A stretch of 64,000 nucleotides of DNA. Source: GCA-2746605 sp963710615 (GTDB taxonomy: Bacteria > Bacteroidota > Ignavibacteria > Ignavibacteriales > Melioribacteraceae). The notes under the pieces are model-generated. The model saw only the letters and a program-made list of their open reading frames with translations, was not told the origin of the DNA and ran no database searches. Within the stretch, counting starts at the first letter, position 1. The number at the start of each line of letters is the position of its first letter. Where the stretch lies: positions 1-64,000 of the forward strand of contig CAVQBF010000018.1 in assembly GCA_963710615.1 (NCBI GenBank). Reading direction: 5' to 3'. The position numbers were made by a program, and so were the translations under genes. This document shows positions 26,467-36,200 of the stretch, one piece after another.

Positions 26467-27486
26467 ATGAAATTTAAATTATTTTTAATTTTAGTTGTGC
26501 TATTCTTCTCGATGACCCAGACGTTTTCTCAGGAAATATCTAAAAGGGGTACAACTGCGGCTCCATTCCTCAATATTAGCCAAGGTGCAAGAGCAACTTC
26601 TATGGGCAGCGCGTTCGTAGCTATTGCTGATGATCCTTCAACAATATATTGGAATGCTGCAGGACTTGCGAGACTCGAGAATAATGGTGTTCTATTTGAT
26701 CACACACAATGGATTGCCGATGTAAAGTACAATTTTCTAGCTGGTGCACTAAATCTGGGCGATTTTGGAACACTCGGAGTAAGTTTTATTACATCAGATA
26801 TGGATGAAATGAATGTTACAACAGTTGATGCTCCTGGCGGAACCGGGGAAACTTTTAGCGTCTCCGATGTAGCATTCAGTATTGCGTGGGCAGTCAATTT
26901 AACAGACAATTTTTCAATTGGCTTTAATCCTAAAATTATTTCCCAAACAATTTGGAAAATGTCAGCTACTGCATTTGCTGTTGATATGGGTGTTTTATAC
27001 AACACACCATTTCAAGGAATTACACTTGGCATGTCCATTACAAATTTTGGAACTAAAATGGAAATGCAAGGACAAAACAGCATAATTTTAGTTGATCTTG
27101 ATGAAGAAAATGGTGGAAATAATGATAAAATACCATCGAATCTTCAGATGGATGCATGGGATTTACCATTGGGATTTAAAGTTGGTGTATCTTATACACC
27201 AATAATTTCAGACGTTCATAAAGTTATTATGGCTGTAGAAGCCTCTCACCCAAATGATAATTATGAGAGTGTAAATCTTGGGGGAGAATATACTTATGAT
27301 AATATGTTTTCTATAAGAGGAGGTTATAAATCACTTTTCCTTGATGATTCTGAAGAGTCATTCAGTATTGGAGCTGGTTTCAGGCAGAATCTGGTAGGAA
27401 ATATCAATATTAGATTTGATTATTCCTATACTGATTTTGGTAGATTGGTTGACGTACAAAAATTCTCTTTAGGTATTAATTTCTAA
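26467..27486 (+). CDS. PorV/PorQ-family outer-membrane barrel
   Basis: The 339-aa protein has a signal peptide (SMTQTFSQ) and the conserved start of the PorV/PorQ family: FLNISQGARATSMGSAFVAI, then DDPSTIYWNAAGLA. The rest is alternating beta-strands ending in an aromatic-rich strand (FSLGINF), as in the FadL-like barrels. PorV shuttles T9SS substrates to the attachment complex. Here the gene is the last of a TonB-receptor cassette rather than part of a por secretion operon. It may therefore be a dedicated partner that delivers or anchors the 1034-aa protein. A hairpin follows, marking the end of the operon. Confidence 0.85.
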   Translation: MKFKLFLILVVLFFSMTQTFSQEISKRGTTAAPFLNISQGARATSMGSAFVAIADDPSTIYWNAAGLARLENNGVLFDHTQWIADVKYNFLAGALNLGDFGTLGVSFITSDMDEMNVTTVDAPGGTGETFSVSDVAFSIAWAVNLTDNFSIGFNPKIISQTIWKMSATAFAVDMGVLYNTPFQGITLGMSITNFGTKMEMQGQNSIILVDLDEENGGNNDKIPSNLQMDAWDLPLGFKVGVSYTPIISDVHKVIMAVEASHPNDNYESVNLGGEYTYDNMFSIRGGYKSLFLDDSEESFSIGAGFRQNLVGNINIRFDYSYTDFGRLVDVQKFSLGINF

Positions 27487-27500
27487 GAAAATTATTGTAA

Positions 27501-27580
27501 AAGGTTGCTCTAGATTATTTTTAATACAACCTTGTTCTAATTTGACTTTGCGTCAGTATTTATTCAGTGCTGACGCAAGG
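27501..27580 (+). terminator. Tandem hairpins ending the TonB-receptor cassette
   Basis: Two inverted repeats follow the PorV-like gene. AAGGTTG (27501-27507) pairs with CAACCTT (27527-27533). CTTTGCGTCAG (27546-27556) pairs with CTGACGCAAGG (27570-27580), including one G-T pair. The second is GC-rich and strong. Together they mark the transcript end or an attenuation point before the GH16 gene at 27645. Confidence 0.6.
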
Positions 27581-27644
27581 ATTATTCTTATAAGAATTCT
27601 TCTTAGAAAAATAGTTAGGAAATAACATTCTTTTACAGGAAACT

Positions 27645-29456
27645 ATGTTAAAAAAAATAATTTTATTATTAATATTAACTCTCTTTATAAATGATATTTG
27701 CATCCTTTTGGCAAAACCGTATAAAGGTGCCGAGTATAGGACAAAAAAATCATTTTTGTATGGAAGATTTGAAGTAAGTTATATACCTGCTAATAGAGAG
27801 GGTGTAGTATCTTCATTCTTTACATATCATGATCCTGATTCAATTTCAGCTGATTGGAACGAAATTGATATAGAGTTTGTAGGGAGATATTCAAATATAG
27901 TTCAATTCAATACGATCACTCCTGGTCAAAAATTTCACATAAGAAGTAATTTTGTGGAATTCGATCCTTATATCAGCTTTAATACTTATGCTTTTGAATG
28001 GACTCCAGAATATGTTGCTTGGTTCATAAATGGAGAAGAAGTTTACCGTCAAACTGGTGAACATGTATCTACATTACAATATCCCCAAAAATTGATGATG
28101 AATATTTGGAATCCCATCTATACGAATTGGGTGGGTATATGGAACGATAATGCACTGCCCGCTTTCTCTTATTATGATTGGATAAGTTATTCATCCTATA
28201 CTCCGGGAGATGGCAATTATGGAACTGGAAATAATTTTACTAATGAGTGGCAGGATGAATTAGATTATTGGGATGATGATAGATGGGAAATGGCCACGCA
28301 TACTTTTGGCGGAAACCAATGTGATTTTCTTCCGGCTAATGTAGTATTCGATGATGGTAAAATGATTTTATGTCTGACCAACAATACAGATACAGGCTAT
28401 GTGGATATAATTAAACCAGAGGTAAAATGGGCAAGGGAAAATTTTGATAATAGTATAACCATTAAATTTACTGAAGAAATTTCCAAAATCTCCGCTGAGA
28501 CAGAAGGTAATTATTTATTGTCGGGAGTTGAAATCACTGATGCTATTCTCAGTACGGATAAAATGAGCGTAAATATTTTTACCAATAATTATAATAAAGA
28601 AATCAATTATAATTTAATTGTTCTCAATATTACAGATGATAATCCTGTCCCTAACACTATAAATTTGCGTGGAACAACTATTCAAAAGAGCAATGAACTT
28701 GTGTTTCCCGTTAAAATTAATGTTGGAGGTGAGAGTTTTGAGGATTATCTAGGTGATCAAGAATGGGGTGAGGATGTAGAATATGGTTATTGGGCCGGAG
28801 ATGTTCATTATTGGGGGCAAGTAACTGATATTCTTAATACAGAAGATGACGAAGTTTACAAAAGTGAGAGAGTCGGATTAACAACTTATAAAATAAGAGT
28901 TCCAAATGGCTTGTATAAGTTTTCTTTGCTTTTTGCAAAAAATGATAATGATATAGTAGGTGATAGAATTTTTGATATTGTGGCGGAAAATATATTAATT
29001 CAAAATGATGTAGATTTAGTATTTCTTGCAGGAAAGAATACAGCATATAAAATTGATTCAGAAGTTTTCGTTTCAGATGAAATAATTGACTTATATTTTC
29101 CTGAAGAAGTTGATAGTGCTTTTGTAAATGGAATAATTGTTGACCAGATTTCAACTGATGTCGAAGGTACTAATTCAAAAAATATCAACAATGAGTTTAA
29201 ATTGAATCAAAATTATCCTAATCCCTTTAATCCTAAAACAAATATTAGTTACAGTATTGAAAAAAGGGGAAGAATACAGCTTGAAGTTTTTGATGTAATT
29301 GGAAATAAGATCGAAACTCTGGTAAATGAATTTAAAGAACCGGGTAATCATGAAGCTAATTTTAATTCAACATCATTATCATCCGGCGTATATTTTTATA
29401 CTTTATCAATAGATGGAAACAGAATTGCCACAAAAAAAATGGCTTTACTAAAGTGA
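27645..29456 (+). CDS. Circularly permuted GH16 lichenase with malectin-like and T9SS domains
   Basis: The 603-aa protein begins, after the signal peptide, with the sequence that lies mid-domain in Bacillus lichenases (YKGAEYRTKKSFLYGRFEV). It then shows the catalytic motif WNEIDIEFVG (Glu73, Asp75, Glu77) and AFEWTPEYVAWFINGEEVYR. The segment that is N-terminal in Bacillus enzymes comes last (YWDDDRWEMATHTFGGNQCD, then DDGKMILCLT, about 198-250). That is the permuted order of the Fibrobacter 1,3-1,4-beta-glucanase. An Ig-like region (about 258-350), a malectin-like domain (about 355-510; INVGGESFEDYLGD) and a T9SS domain (QNYPNPFNPKTNISYSI) follow. The likely activity is endo-cleavage of mixed-linkage beta-glucan at the cell surface. 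Confidence 0.9.
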   Translation: MLKKIILLLILTLFINDICILLAKPYKGAEYRTKKSFLYGRFEVSYIPANREGVVSSFFTYHDPDSISADWNEIDIEFVGRYSNIVQFNTITPGQKFHIRSNFVEFDPYISFNTYAFEWTPEYVAWFINGEEVYRQTGEHVSTLQYPQKLMMNIWNPIYTNWVGIWNDNALPAFSYYDWISYSSYTPGDGNYGTGNNFTNEWQDELDYWDDDRWEMATHTFGGNQCDFLPANVVFDDGKMILCLTNNTDTGYVDIIKPEVKWARENFDNSITIKFTEEISKISAETEGNYLLSGVEITDAILSTDKMSVNIFTNNYNKEINYNLIVLNITDDNPVPNTINLRGTTIQKSNELVFPVKINVGGESFEDYLGDQEWGEDVEYGYWAGDVHYWGQVTDILNTEDDEVYKSERVGLTTYKIRVPNGLYKFSLLFAKNDNDIVGDRIFDIVAENILIQNDVDLVFLAGKNTAYKIDSEVFVSDEIIDLYFPEEVDSAFVNGIIVDQISTDVEGTNSKNINNEFKLNQNYPNPFNPKTNISYSIEKRGRIQLEVFDVIGNKIETLVNEFKEPGNHEANFNSTSLSSGVYFYTLSIDGNRIATKKMALLK

Positions 29457-29535
29457 ATTTAAGTTTCCGAAATAAATCCAAATATTGATTAATAATTAAC
29501 TTAATATATGTTCAATAGATAAAAATTTTACAATT

Positions 29536-31758
29536 ATGAGTAAACAAATATCAACTGGATCGATTACAAACTACTCTCTTTTTTCAATCATTCTACTATT
29601 AATATTTATGGTTCCTAAAATTACATCGGCTGGAGAAACAGATTCTGTTAAATTAAAAATTGATAAAATTTTATCGCAGCTAAGTTTAGATGAAAAAATT
29701 TCAATGCTGCACGCTAATTCTAAATTTACAATTTCTGGCATAGAAAGATTAGGTATACCTGATTGGTCAATGTCGGATGGCCCACACGGTGTCCGAGAAG
29801 AAATTAATCGACATGATTGGGAACCTGCAGGGTGGGATGATGATTTTGCAACATACTTACCAGCTGGAACTGCACTAGGAGCTACATGGAATACGAATTT
29901 AGCTTTTGAATTCGGTACTGTTTTGGGTCGGGAAGCAAGAGCAAGGAATAAGGATGTTATTTTAGGTCCAGGTGTTAATATTATACGAACACCTCTGGGA
30001 GGGCGTAATTTTGAATATATCTCAGAAGATCCATATTTATCAAAAAGTATTTGTGTCCCTTATATTAAAGCTGTTCAAGAGCAAGATGTAGCTGCATGTG
30101 TTAAGCATTATGCTCTTAATAATCAAGAGCATGAGCGTTTTTTAATAAATACAATTGTTGATGAAAGAACCTTGCGAGAAATATATCTCCCCAGTTTTGA
30201 ATCAGCTGTTAAAGAAGCAGAAGTTTTAACTATTATGAGTGCCTACAATAAAGTTAATGGTAAGTGGTGTAGTGAAAATCCCAAACTGCTTAATGAAATA
30301 TTAAAAAAAGAATGGAACTTTGATGGTGTTGTTATTTCAGATTGGAACGGCACACATTCTACAGTAGATGCTGCATTAGCTGGTTTAGATATAGAAATGG
30401 GTACAAATGCAGAAAGCTATGAAGATTATTATTTTGCTGACCAACTGAAAGAGGCTGTTTTTAATGGTGATGTAGACATTAGTATAATTGATGATAAAGT
30501 TAGAAGAATTCTAACGGCAATGTATAAAACTAAAATATTTGATGAAAATCGTTCAAGAGGGGAATTTATTTCCGATAGAAATTTTGCTGTTGCAAAAAAG
30601 GTAGCTCAAGAAGCAGTAGTTCTATTAAAGAATGAAAATAAAATATTACCCCTAAACAAAAATAATATTAAAAAAATTGCTGTAATTGGTGAAAACGCAA
30701 TTGTTAAACATGCAGCTGGTGGTGGTAGTTCAGGAGTAAAAACAAAATATGAAATAACTCCTTTGGAAGGATTGAAAAATAAATTAAATGATAAAGTAGA
30801 AATAACATTTTCAGAGGGTTATAGGACTTATACAACTTTTGATTGGGAAGATGGTGTTGTTGATACAAGTTTACAAAATGCAGAATATAAAAATCGTTTA
30901 AGAAATGATGCGGTTGAAGCTGCTAAATCAGCTGATTATGTGTTGATGTTCATTGGTTTAAACCATCACCATGACAATGAAAGTGCTGATCGTAAAGATA
31001 TGCATTTGCCATATGGTCAAGATCAATTGATAAAAGAAGTTCTTAAAGTAAATAAAAACACAATTGTTATTTCAATAGGCGGCTCACCAATTGATGTAAG
31101 TGAATGGGTAGATTCTGTTCCTGCAATAATTCAAGGATGGTATGCCGGATCTGAGGCTGGTAATGTTTTTGCTGAAATAATATTTGGCGATGTAAATCCA
31201 TCAGGGAAACTACCTTTTACTTTCCCTAAAAAACTTGAGGATTCACCTGCTCATAAAATTGGAGACTACCCCGGAGAAAATCAGCGTGTTGAGTACAAAG
31301 AAGGCATATTTGTAGGTTATAGATATTTTGATACTTTTGGAATTGAACCTCAGTTTGCATTTGGTCACGGTCTCTCTTATACAGATTTTAGTTATAGCGC
31401 CTTGAACTTGAATGAATCGAAAATCCATCAAAGTGAAGATTTAGATTTATCAATTAAAATTAAGAATGTTGGAAATTTAAGTGGTAGTGAAGTTATCCAG
31501 TTATATATTGAGGATATTGAAGCATCGGTAGAGAGACCAAAGAAAGAACTTAAGGGTTATAAAAAAATACATTTAAATGTTGGAGAAGAGAAAGAAGTAG
31601 TGTTTAAGATAGATGAAAAGATGTTGTCTTTTTACGATATAGATTTAAATAATTGGAAAGCAGAGCCTGGTAAATTCAGAATTCATATAGGTAGTGCTTC
31701 AAATGATATAAGACTATCTGCAATAATTGAATATGTAGTTGCAGAAAATAATAATTAA
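29536..31758 (+). CDS. GH3 beta-glucosidase (BglX-type, periplasmic)
   Basis: The 740-aa protein has an N-terminal signal or anchor (about 15-32). The GH3 TIM barrel follows: MSDGPHGVRE, GPGVNIIRTPLGGRNFEY, VKHYALNNQEHERF, and GVVISDWNGTHS with nucleophile Asp269. The alpha/beta sandwich is GGGSSGVKTKYEITPLEG to FGDVNPSGKLPFTFPKK, and a fibronectin-III-like C-terminal domain (IKNVGNLSGSEVIQLYIED) ends it. There is no lipobox and no sorting domain, so it should be periplasmic and trim beta-gluco-oligosaccharides to glucose. The GPH symporter gene starts 16 bp downstream, so the two are co-transcribed. Confidence 0.93.
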   Translation: MSKQISTGSITNYSLFSIILLLIFMVPKITSAGETDSVKLKIDKILSQLSLDEKISMLHANSKFTISGIERLGIPDWSMSDGPHGVREEINRHDWEPAGWDDDFATYLPAGTALGATWNTNLAFEFGTVLGREARARNKDVILGPGVNIIRTPLGGRNFEYISEDPYLSKSICVPYIKAVQEQDVAACVKHYALNNQEHERFLINTIVDERTLREIYLPSFESAVKEAEVLTIMSAYNKVNGKWCSENPKLLNEILKKEWNFDGVVISDWNGTHSTVDAALAGLDIEMGTNAESYEDYYFADQLKEAVFNGDVDISIIDDKVRRILTAMYKTKIFDENRSRGEFISDRNFAVAKKVAQEAVVLLKNENKILPLNKNNIKKIAVIGENAIVKHAAGGGSSGVKTKYEITPLEGLKNKLNDKVEITFSEGYRTYTTFDWEDGVVDTSLQNAEYKNRLRNDAVEAAKSADYVLMFIGLNHHHDNESADRKDMHLPYGQDQLIKEVLKVNKNTIVISIGGSPIDVSEWVDSVPAIIQGWYAGSEAGNVFAEIIFGDVNPSGKLPFTFPKKLEDSPAHKIGDYPGENQRVEYKEGIFVGYRYFDTFGIEPQFAFGHGLSYTDFSYSALNLNESKIHQSEDLDLSIKIKNVGNLSGSEVIQLYIEDIEASVERPKKELKGYKKIHLNVGEEKEVVFKIDEKMLSFYDIDLNNWKAEPGKFRIHIGSASNDIRLSAIIEYVVAENNN

Positions 31759-31774
31759 TAAATAGGGGATCTTC

Positions 31775-33139
31775 ATGGAGCAAGTAGACCAAAAATTATC
31801 GATTAAAGAAAAAGTTGGATATGGATTAGGTGATTTTGCTGCTAATATAGTTTTTCAAACTGTAATGATATTTTTGATGTATTATTATACAGATATATTT
31901 GGTATTCCTGTTGCAGCGGTCGGTACACTTTTTCTGCTGTCAAGAATCTGGGATGCTGTAAATGATCCTATGATGGGTGCAGTAGCTGACCGAACAAAAT
32001 CAAAGTATGGAAGATTTAGACCATGGGTTAAATGGACAGCATTCCCTTTTGGTATTATGGCAGTCTTAATGTTTACCACTCCTGACTTTAGCGTAAATGG
32101 AAAAATTATTTATGCCTATGTAACGTACATTTTAATGATGATGATTTATACAGCTAACAATATCCCCTATGGTGCTTTATCTGCTGTAATGACTTCTAAT
32201 TCAATCGAAAGAACCAGTCTTAATTCATACAGATTTGTATTTGGGCAAAGTGCAGCATTGATGGTTCAAGGTTTAACGTTGCCGTTGATTGCTTTTTTAG
32301 GAGCAGGTGATAAAGCTTTAGGATACCAGCTGACAATGGCAATATTTGCTGTTATAGCCATTGGGTTATTTTATGTCACTTTTTATTCAACTAAAGAAAG
32401 AATAGAACCCCCAAAAGCACAAGCCACACCACTTAAAGAAGATATAAAGGATCTAATGCACAATAGGCCTTGGATGATTTTATTTTTAATGGGATTGGTT
32501 ACATTTATATTTCTTTCGTTAAGAATTGCAGTTGGACTTTATTATTTCCAATACTACGTAGGGGATGAAAGCTTATTCTCTATGTTCGCTGTTCTTGGGA
32601 CTATCGGATTAATAATAGGGATACCTCTTTCAAAACCATTAACTAAAAAATTTGGGAAAAGAAATACATACATTATGAGTAATGCTTTATCCGGAATTGC
32701 GGTACTCGCTTTGTTTCTTCCATCACCAGAACAATATAAATGGGCATATGCTATTTCAGCTCTTGTTGGGTTCTTCAACGGTCCAGGTGTTCCAATTCTG
32801 TGGGCAATGTATGCTGATACTGCTGATTTTGCTGAATGGAAATTTGGCAGAAGAGCAACTGGAATTGTTTTTTCAGCAGCAACTTTTGGTCAAAAATTTG
32901 GATGGGGAATTGGTGGAGCAATCACGGGTTGGTTATTAGCACTATTTAACTATGTCCCCAATACTGTTCAGACATCAGAATCAATTCTTGGTATTAAATT
33001 GATGCTGAGCATTATTCCTGGGACATTAATGATACTTTCGGTTGTACTCTTATTCTTCTATAATTTAACAGAACCGTTTATGGAAAAAGTTCAGCTGGAA
33101 CTTTCAGAAAGAAGACAAGAGGAAGTTGTAACAGCTTAA
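31775..33139 (+). CDS. GPH-family sugar:cation symporter (MFS superfamily)
   Basis: The 454-aa protein has 12 predicted membrane helices. It has the GPH (glycoside-pentoside-hexuronide) hallmarks: KEKVGYGLGDFAAN near the N-terminus, RIWDAVNDPMMGAVADRTKS and KYGRFRPWVKW in the first cytoplasmic loop, and MYADTADFAEWKFGRRATGI in the second half. An AGGGGAT site precedes the ATG. Lying between a beta-glucosidase and a putative cytoplasmic phosphorylase, it most likely imports a disaccharide or short beta-gluco-oligosaccharide. Confidence 0.92.
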   Translation: MEQVDQKLSIKEKVGYGLGDFAANIVFQTVMIFLMYYYTDIFGIPVAAVGTLFLLSRIWDAVNDPMMGAVADRTKSKYGRFRPWVKWTAFPFGIMAVLMFTTPDFSVNGKIIYAYVTYILMMMIYTANNIPYGALSAVMTSNSIERTSLNSYRFVFGQSAALMVQGLTLPLIAFLGAGDKALGYQLTMAIFAVIAIGLFYVTFYSTKERIEPPKAQATPLKEDIKDLMHNRPWMILFLMGLVTFIFLSLRIAVGLYYFQYYVGDESLFSMFAVLGTIGLIIGIPLSKPLTKKFGKRNTYIMSNALSGIAVLALFLPSPEQYKWAYAISALVGFFNGPGVPILWAMYADTADFAEWKFGRRATGIVFSAATFGQKFGWGIGGAITGWLLALFNYVPNTVQTSESILGIKLMLSIIPGTLMILSVVLLFFYNLTEPFMEKVQLELSERRQEEVVTA

Positions 33140-33230
33140 ATTGTTCATAATATATTGGAAGTTAATTCTTAAGGTTTAATAAAGTATAATAAATCTATAA
33201 ATATAAATATAAATAGGAGAGAATATTAAA

Positions 33231-36200
33231 TTGTTTCTTGGTAATCAAAAACTGCAGATAAATAAAGAGCCGGTAACTGGAGAGTATGTTGAGATAAATG
33301 GTGAGACTTTTTATAAGATTTCTAATTTTGATAAAATGACTCCATTTTTTATGAGTATAGTAAGCAGTTCAGACCACTGGATGTTTATTTCGAGCAATGG
33401 AGGCTTAACCGCTGGGAGAAAAAATCCGGATAATGCATTATTCCCTTATTACACTGATGATGTAATTCACACATCTCACGAAATTACGGGTAGTAAAACA
33501 ATATTGCAGATTACAACAAACAACTCAACGCATTTATGGGAACCATTTTCTGCCTGTCATATAAATATTTACAAAATTAAACGTAGCATTTATAAAAATA
33601 TTCCAGGCAATAAAATAAAATTTGTAGAAGAGAATTTGGACCTGGGAGTTAGTTTTAGTTATTCATGGCTGACAAGTGAAGATTATGGTTTTATAAAGAA
33701 ATCTGAGATAAATAATAACGGTGATAATCCAGTTTCGATAAATGTATTAGACGGGATACAAAACATCCTTCCGTTCGGTGTTTATCAGCAGTTTCAAACT
33801 GAATTAAGCACATTATTAGATGGTTACAAAAAAAATGAACTTATTGAAGAATATGGAATTGGAATTTACACATTAAGCTCAATACCTTCTGATAAAGCGG
33901 AACCTAGTGAATCATTAAAAGCTACCTCTGTTTGGTCATCAGGAATAAAAGTTAATAAGCATCTTCTTTCATCCAGGCAGTTAGATCAATTTAGATCCGG
34001 AAATGAGTTAAAAAATGAACTGGATATAAAAGCTGCAAGAGGTGCATATTTTATAAATAGTAGGATTTCACTAGATGCAGGAGAAACAAAAGACTGGATA
34101 ATTGTCTCTGAGATTAATCAGGATTTAACTTCGGTAGCGAAAATAGAGAATTTAATTTCTAAAAATTCTGATGTTAAAACTATTGTTGAAAATGATATTG
34201 AAAATGGAACCGAAAAATTAGTAAAAATTATAGCCTCTGCAGACGGATTGCAATTAAGTTCCGATCGACTTGGGACTTCGAGGCATTTCTCCAACGTCCT
34301 TTTTAATACAATGCGAGGCGGCATTTTTGATGATTCTTACAGTATTAGTAAGGCAGATTTTATTTTATTTTTAGAATCAACTAATAAGAGAATTCGAAAT
34401 AAGTATCAAGAACTATTAAAATCAATTGATGAAAAAATATCTTATACCGATCTAAAGGACATAATTCAAGAAACAGGTGATACAGAATTTATAAAACTAT
34501 CCTTAGAATATCTTCCGTTAACTTTTAGCCGAAGACATGGAGATCCAAGCAGACCTTGGAATAAGTTTTCAATTGATATTAAAAACAACAAAAATGAAAA
34601 AATTCTTAATTATGAAGGAAATTGGCGTGATCTTTTTCAGAATTGGGAAGCACTAGCACTATCATTTCCAGAATATCTGGAAGCAATGATTACGAAATTC
34701 TTAAATGCCTCTACTGCAGATGGATATAATCCATATAGAGTAACTCGAGAGGGATTTGATTGGGAAGCTCCTGAAGAAGATACACCTTGGTCTAATATTG
34801 GCTATTGGGGGGATCATCAAATAATATATCTTTTGAAACTCCTTGAATTATCTAGGGAGTATAATTCTTCAGTACTAAAATCAAGAATATCCAGTGATCT
34901 TTATTCATATGCAAATGTTCCTTATAAATTAAATAGTCTTGCTGATTTAATTGAAGATCCTCACAATACAATTGAGTTTGATCATGAATTACATGATCAA
35001 ATAGTTGCTAATGAAAGTAAAAATGGAACGGATGAGAGATTCTTAAAAAATAATAATGGATCTTTATTACAGGTAAACTTAGCAGAAAAGTTGTTTGTTA
35101 CTTTGCTTTCTAAATTGAGCAATTTTATTCCCGGGGCTGGCATTTGGATGAATACTCAAAGGCCTGAATGGAATGATGCAAACAATGCACTTGTTGGTCA
35201 TGGTGTTTCAATGGTAACTCTCTATTACATTCGGCGATATGTTTCATTTTGTATTAATTTATTTTCTGATTGTGAAACAGATTCCATTTCATTTAGTGAA
35301 GAAGTTAGTGATTTATTTAATGATATTTATCATGTGCTTGATCAACATCAATATATATTAAATAAGAATTTTACTGATAAGAGTAGGAAAGAAATACTAC
35401 TCGGGCTTGGAACTGCAGGAGAAAAATATAGAAATAAAGTATATAATTCTGGTTTTTCATCAATAAAGAATGAAGTGGAAAGTATTAAAATTGTTGAATT
35501 TCTTAAATTAGTTAATGTTTATGTTGATGAAACAATAAAGCTTAATAAAAGGGATGACTGTCTCTACCATGCATATAATTTAATTTCATTTGAAGGTGAG
35601 GAAATTAAAATTTCTCATCTTTACGAAATGCTTGAAGGTCAAGTCGCAGTTTTAAGTTCAGGATTTTTATCAGCAGGGGAATCGATAAAATTACTTGAAG
35701 CTCTGAGAAAAAGCAGCCTATATAGGGAGGATCAAAATAGTTACATATTATATCCTGATAGACAGTTGCCACGATTCATTGATAAAAATACAATATCGGA
35801 AGATGACTTCAAATCATCAGAATTATTACAAAAATTAATTGAAATTAAAAATGAGGATATTATCAAAAAAGATATTCTTGGCAACTATCATTTTAAGGGT
35901 GAATTTAGAAATGCCAAAATATTAAAAACGAAATTATCTGAATTAAGTGGTTTAGAAATAAATTCTGACTTTGATGAAGAGGTCTCAAAAATATTAAAAA
36001 TTTATGAATCACTTTTCAACCACAAATCATTTACGGGAAGATCAGGCACATTTTATAAATATGAGGGACTGGGAAGCATTTATTGGCATATGGTTTCTAA
36101 ACTTGTTTTAGCAGTGAAGGAAACTTTTTTTAATGCTTATCTTACTAACGCTGACCAATCTGAAATCGAAAAGTTAAAAGATTATTTCTACAAAATTAAA

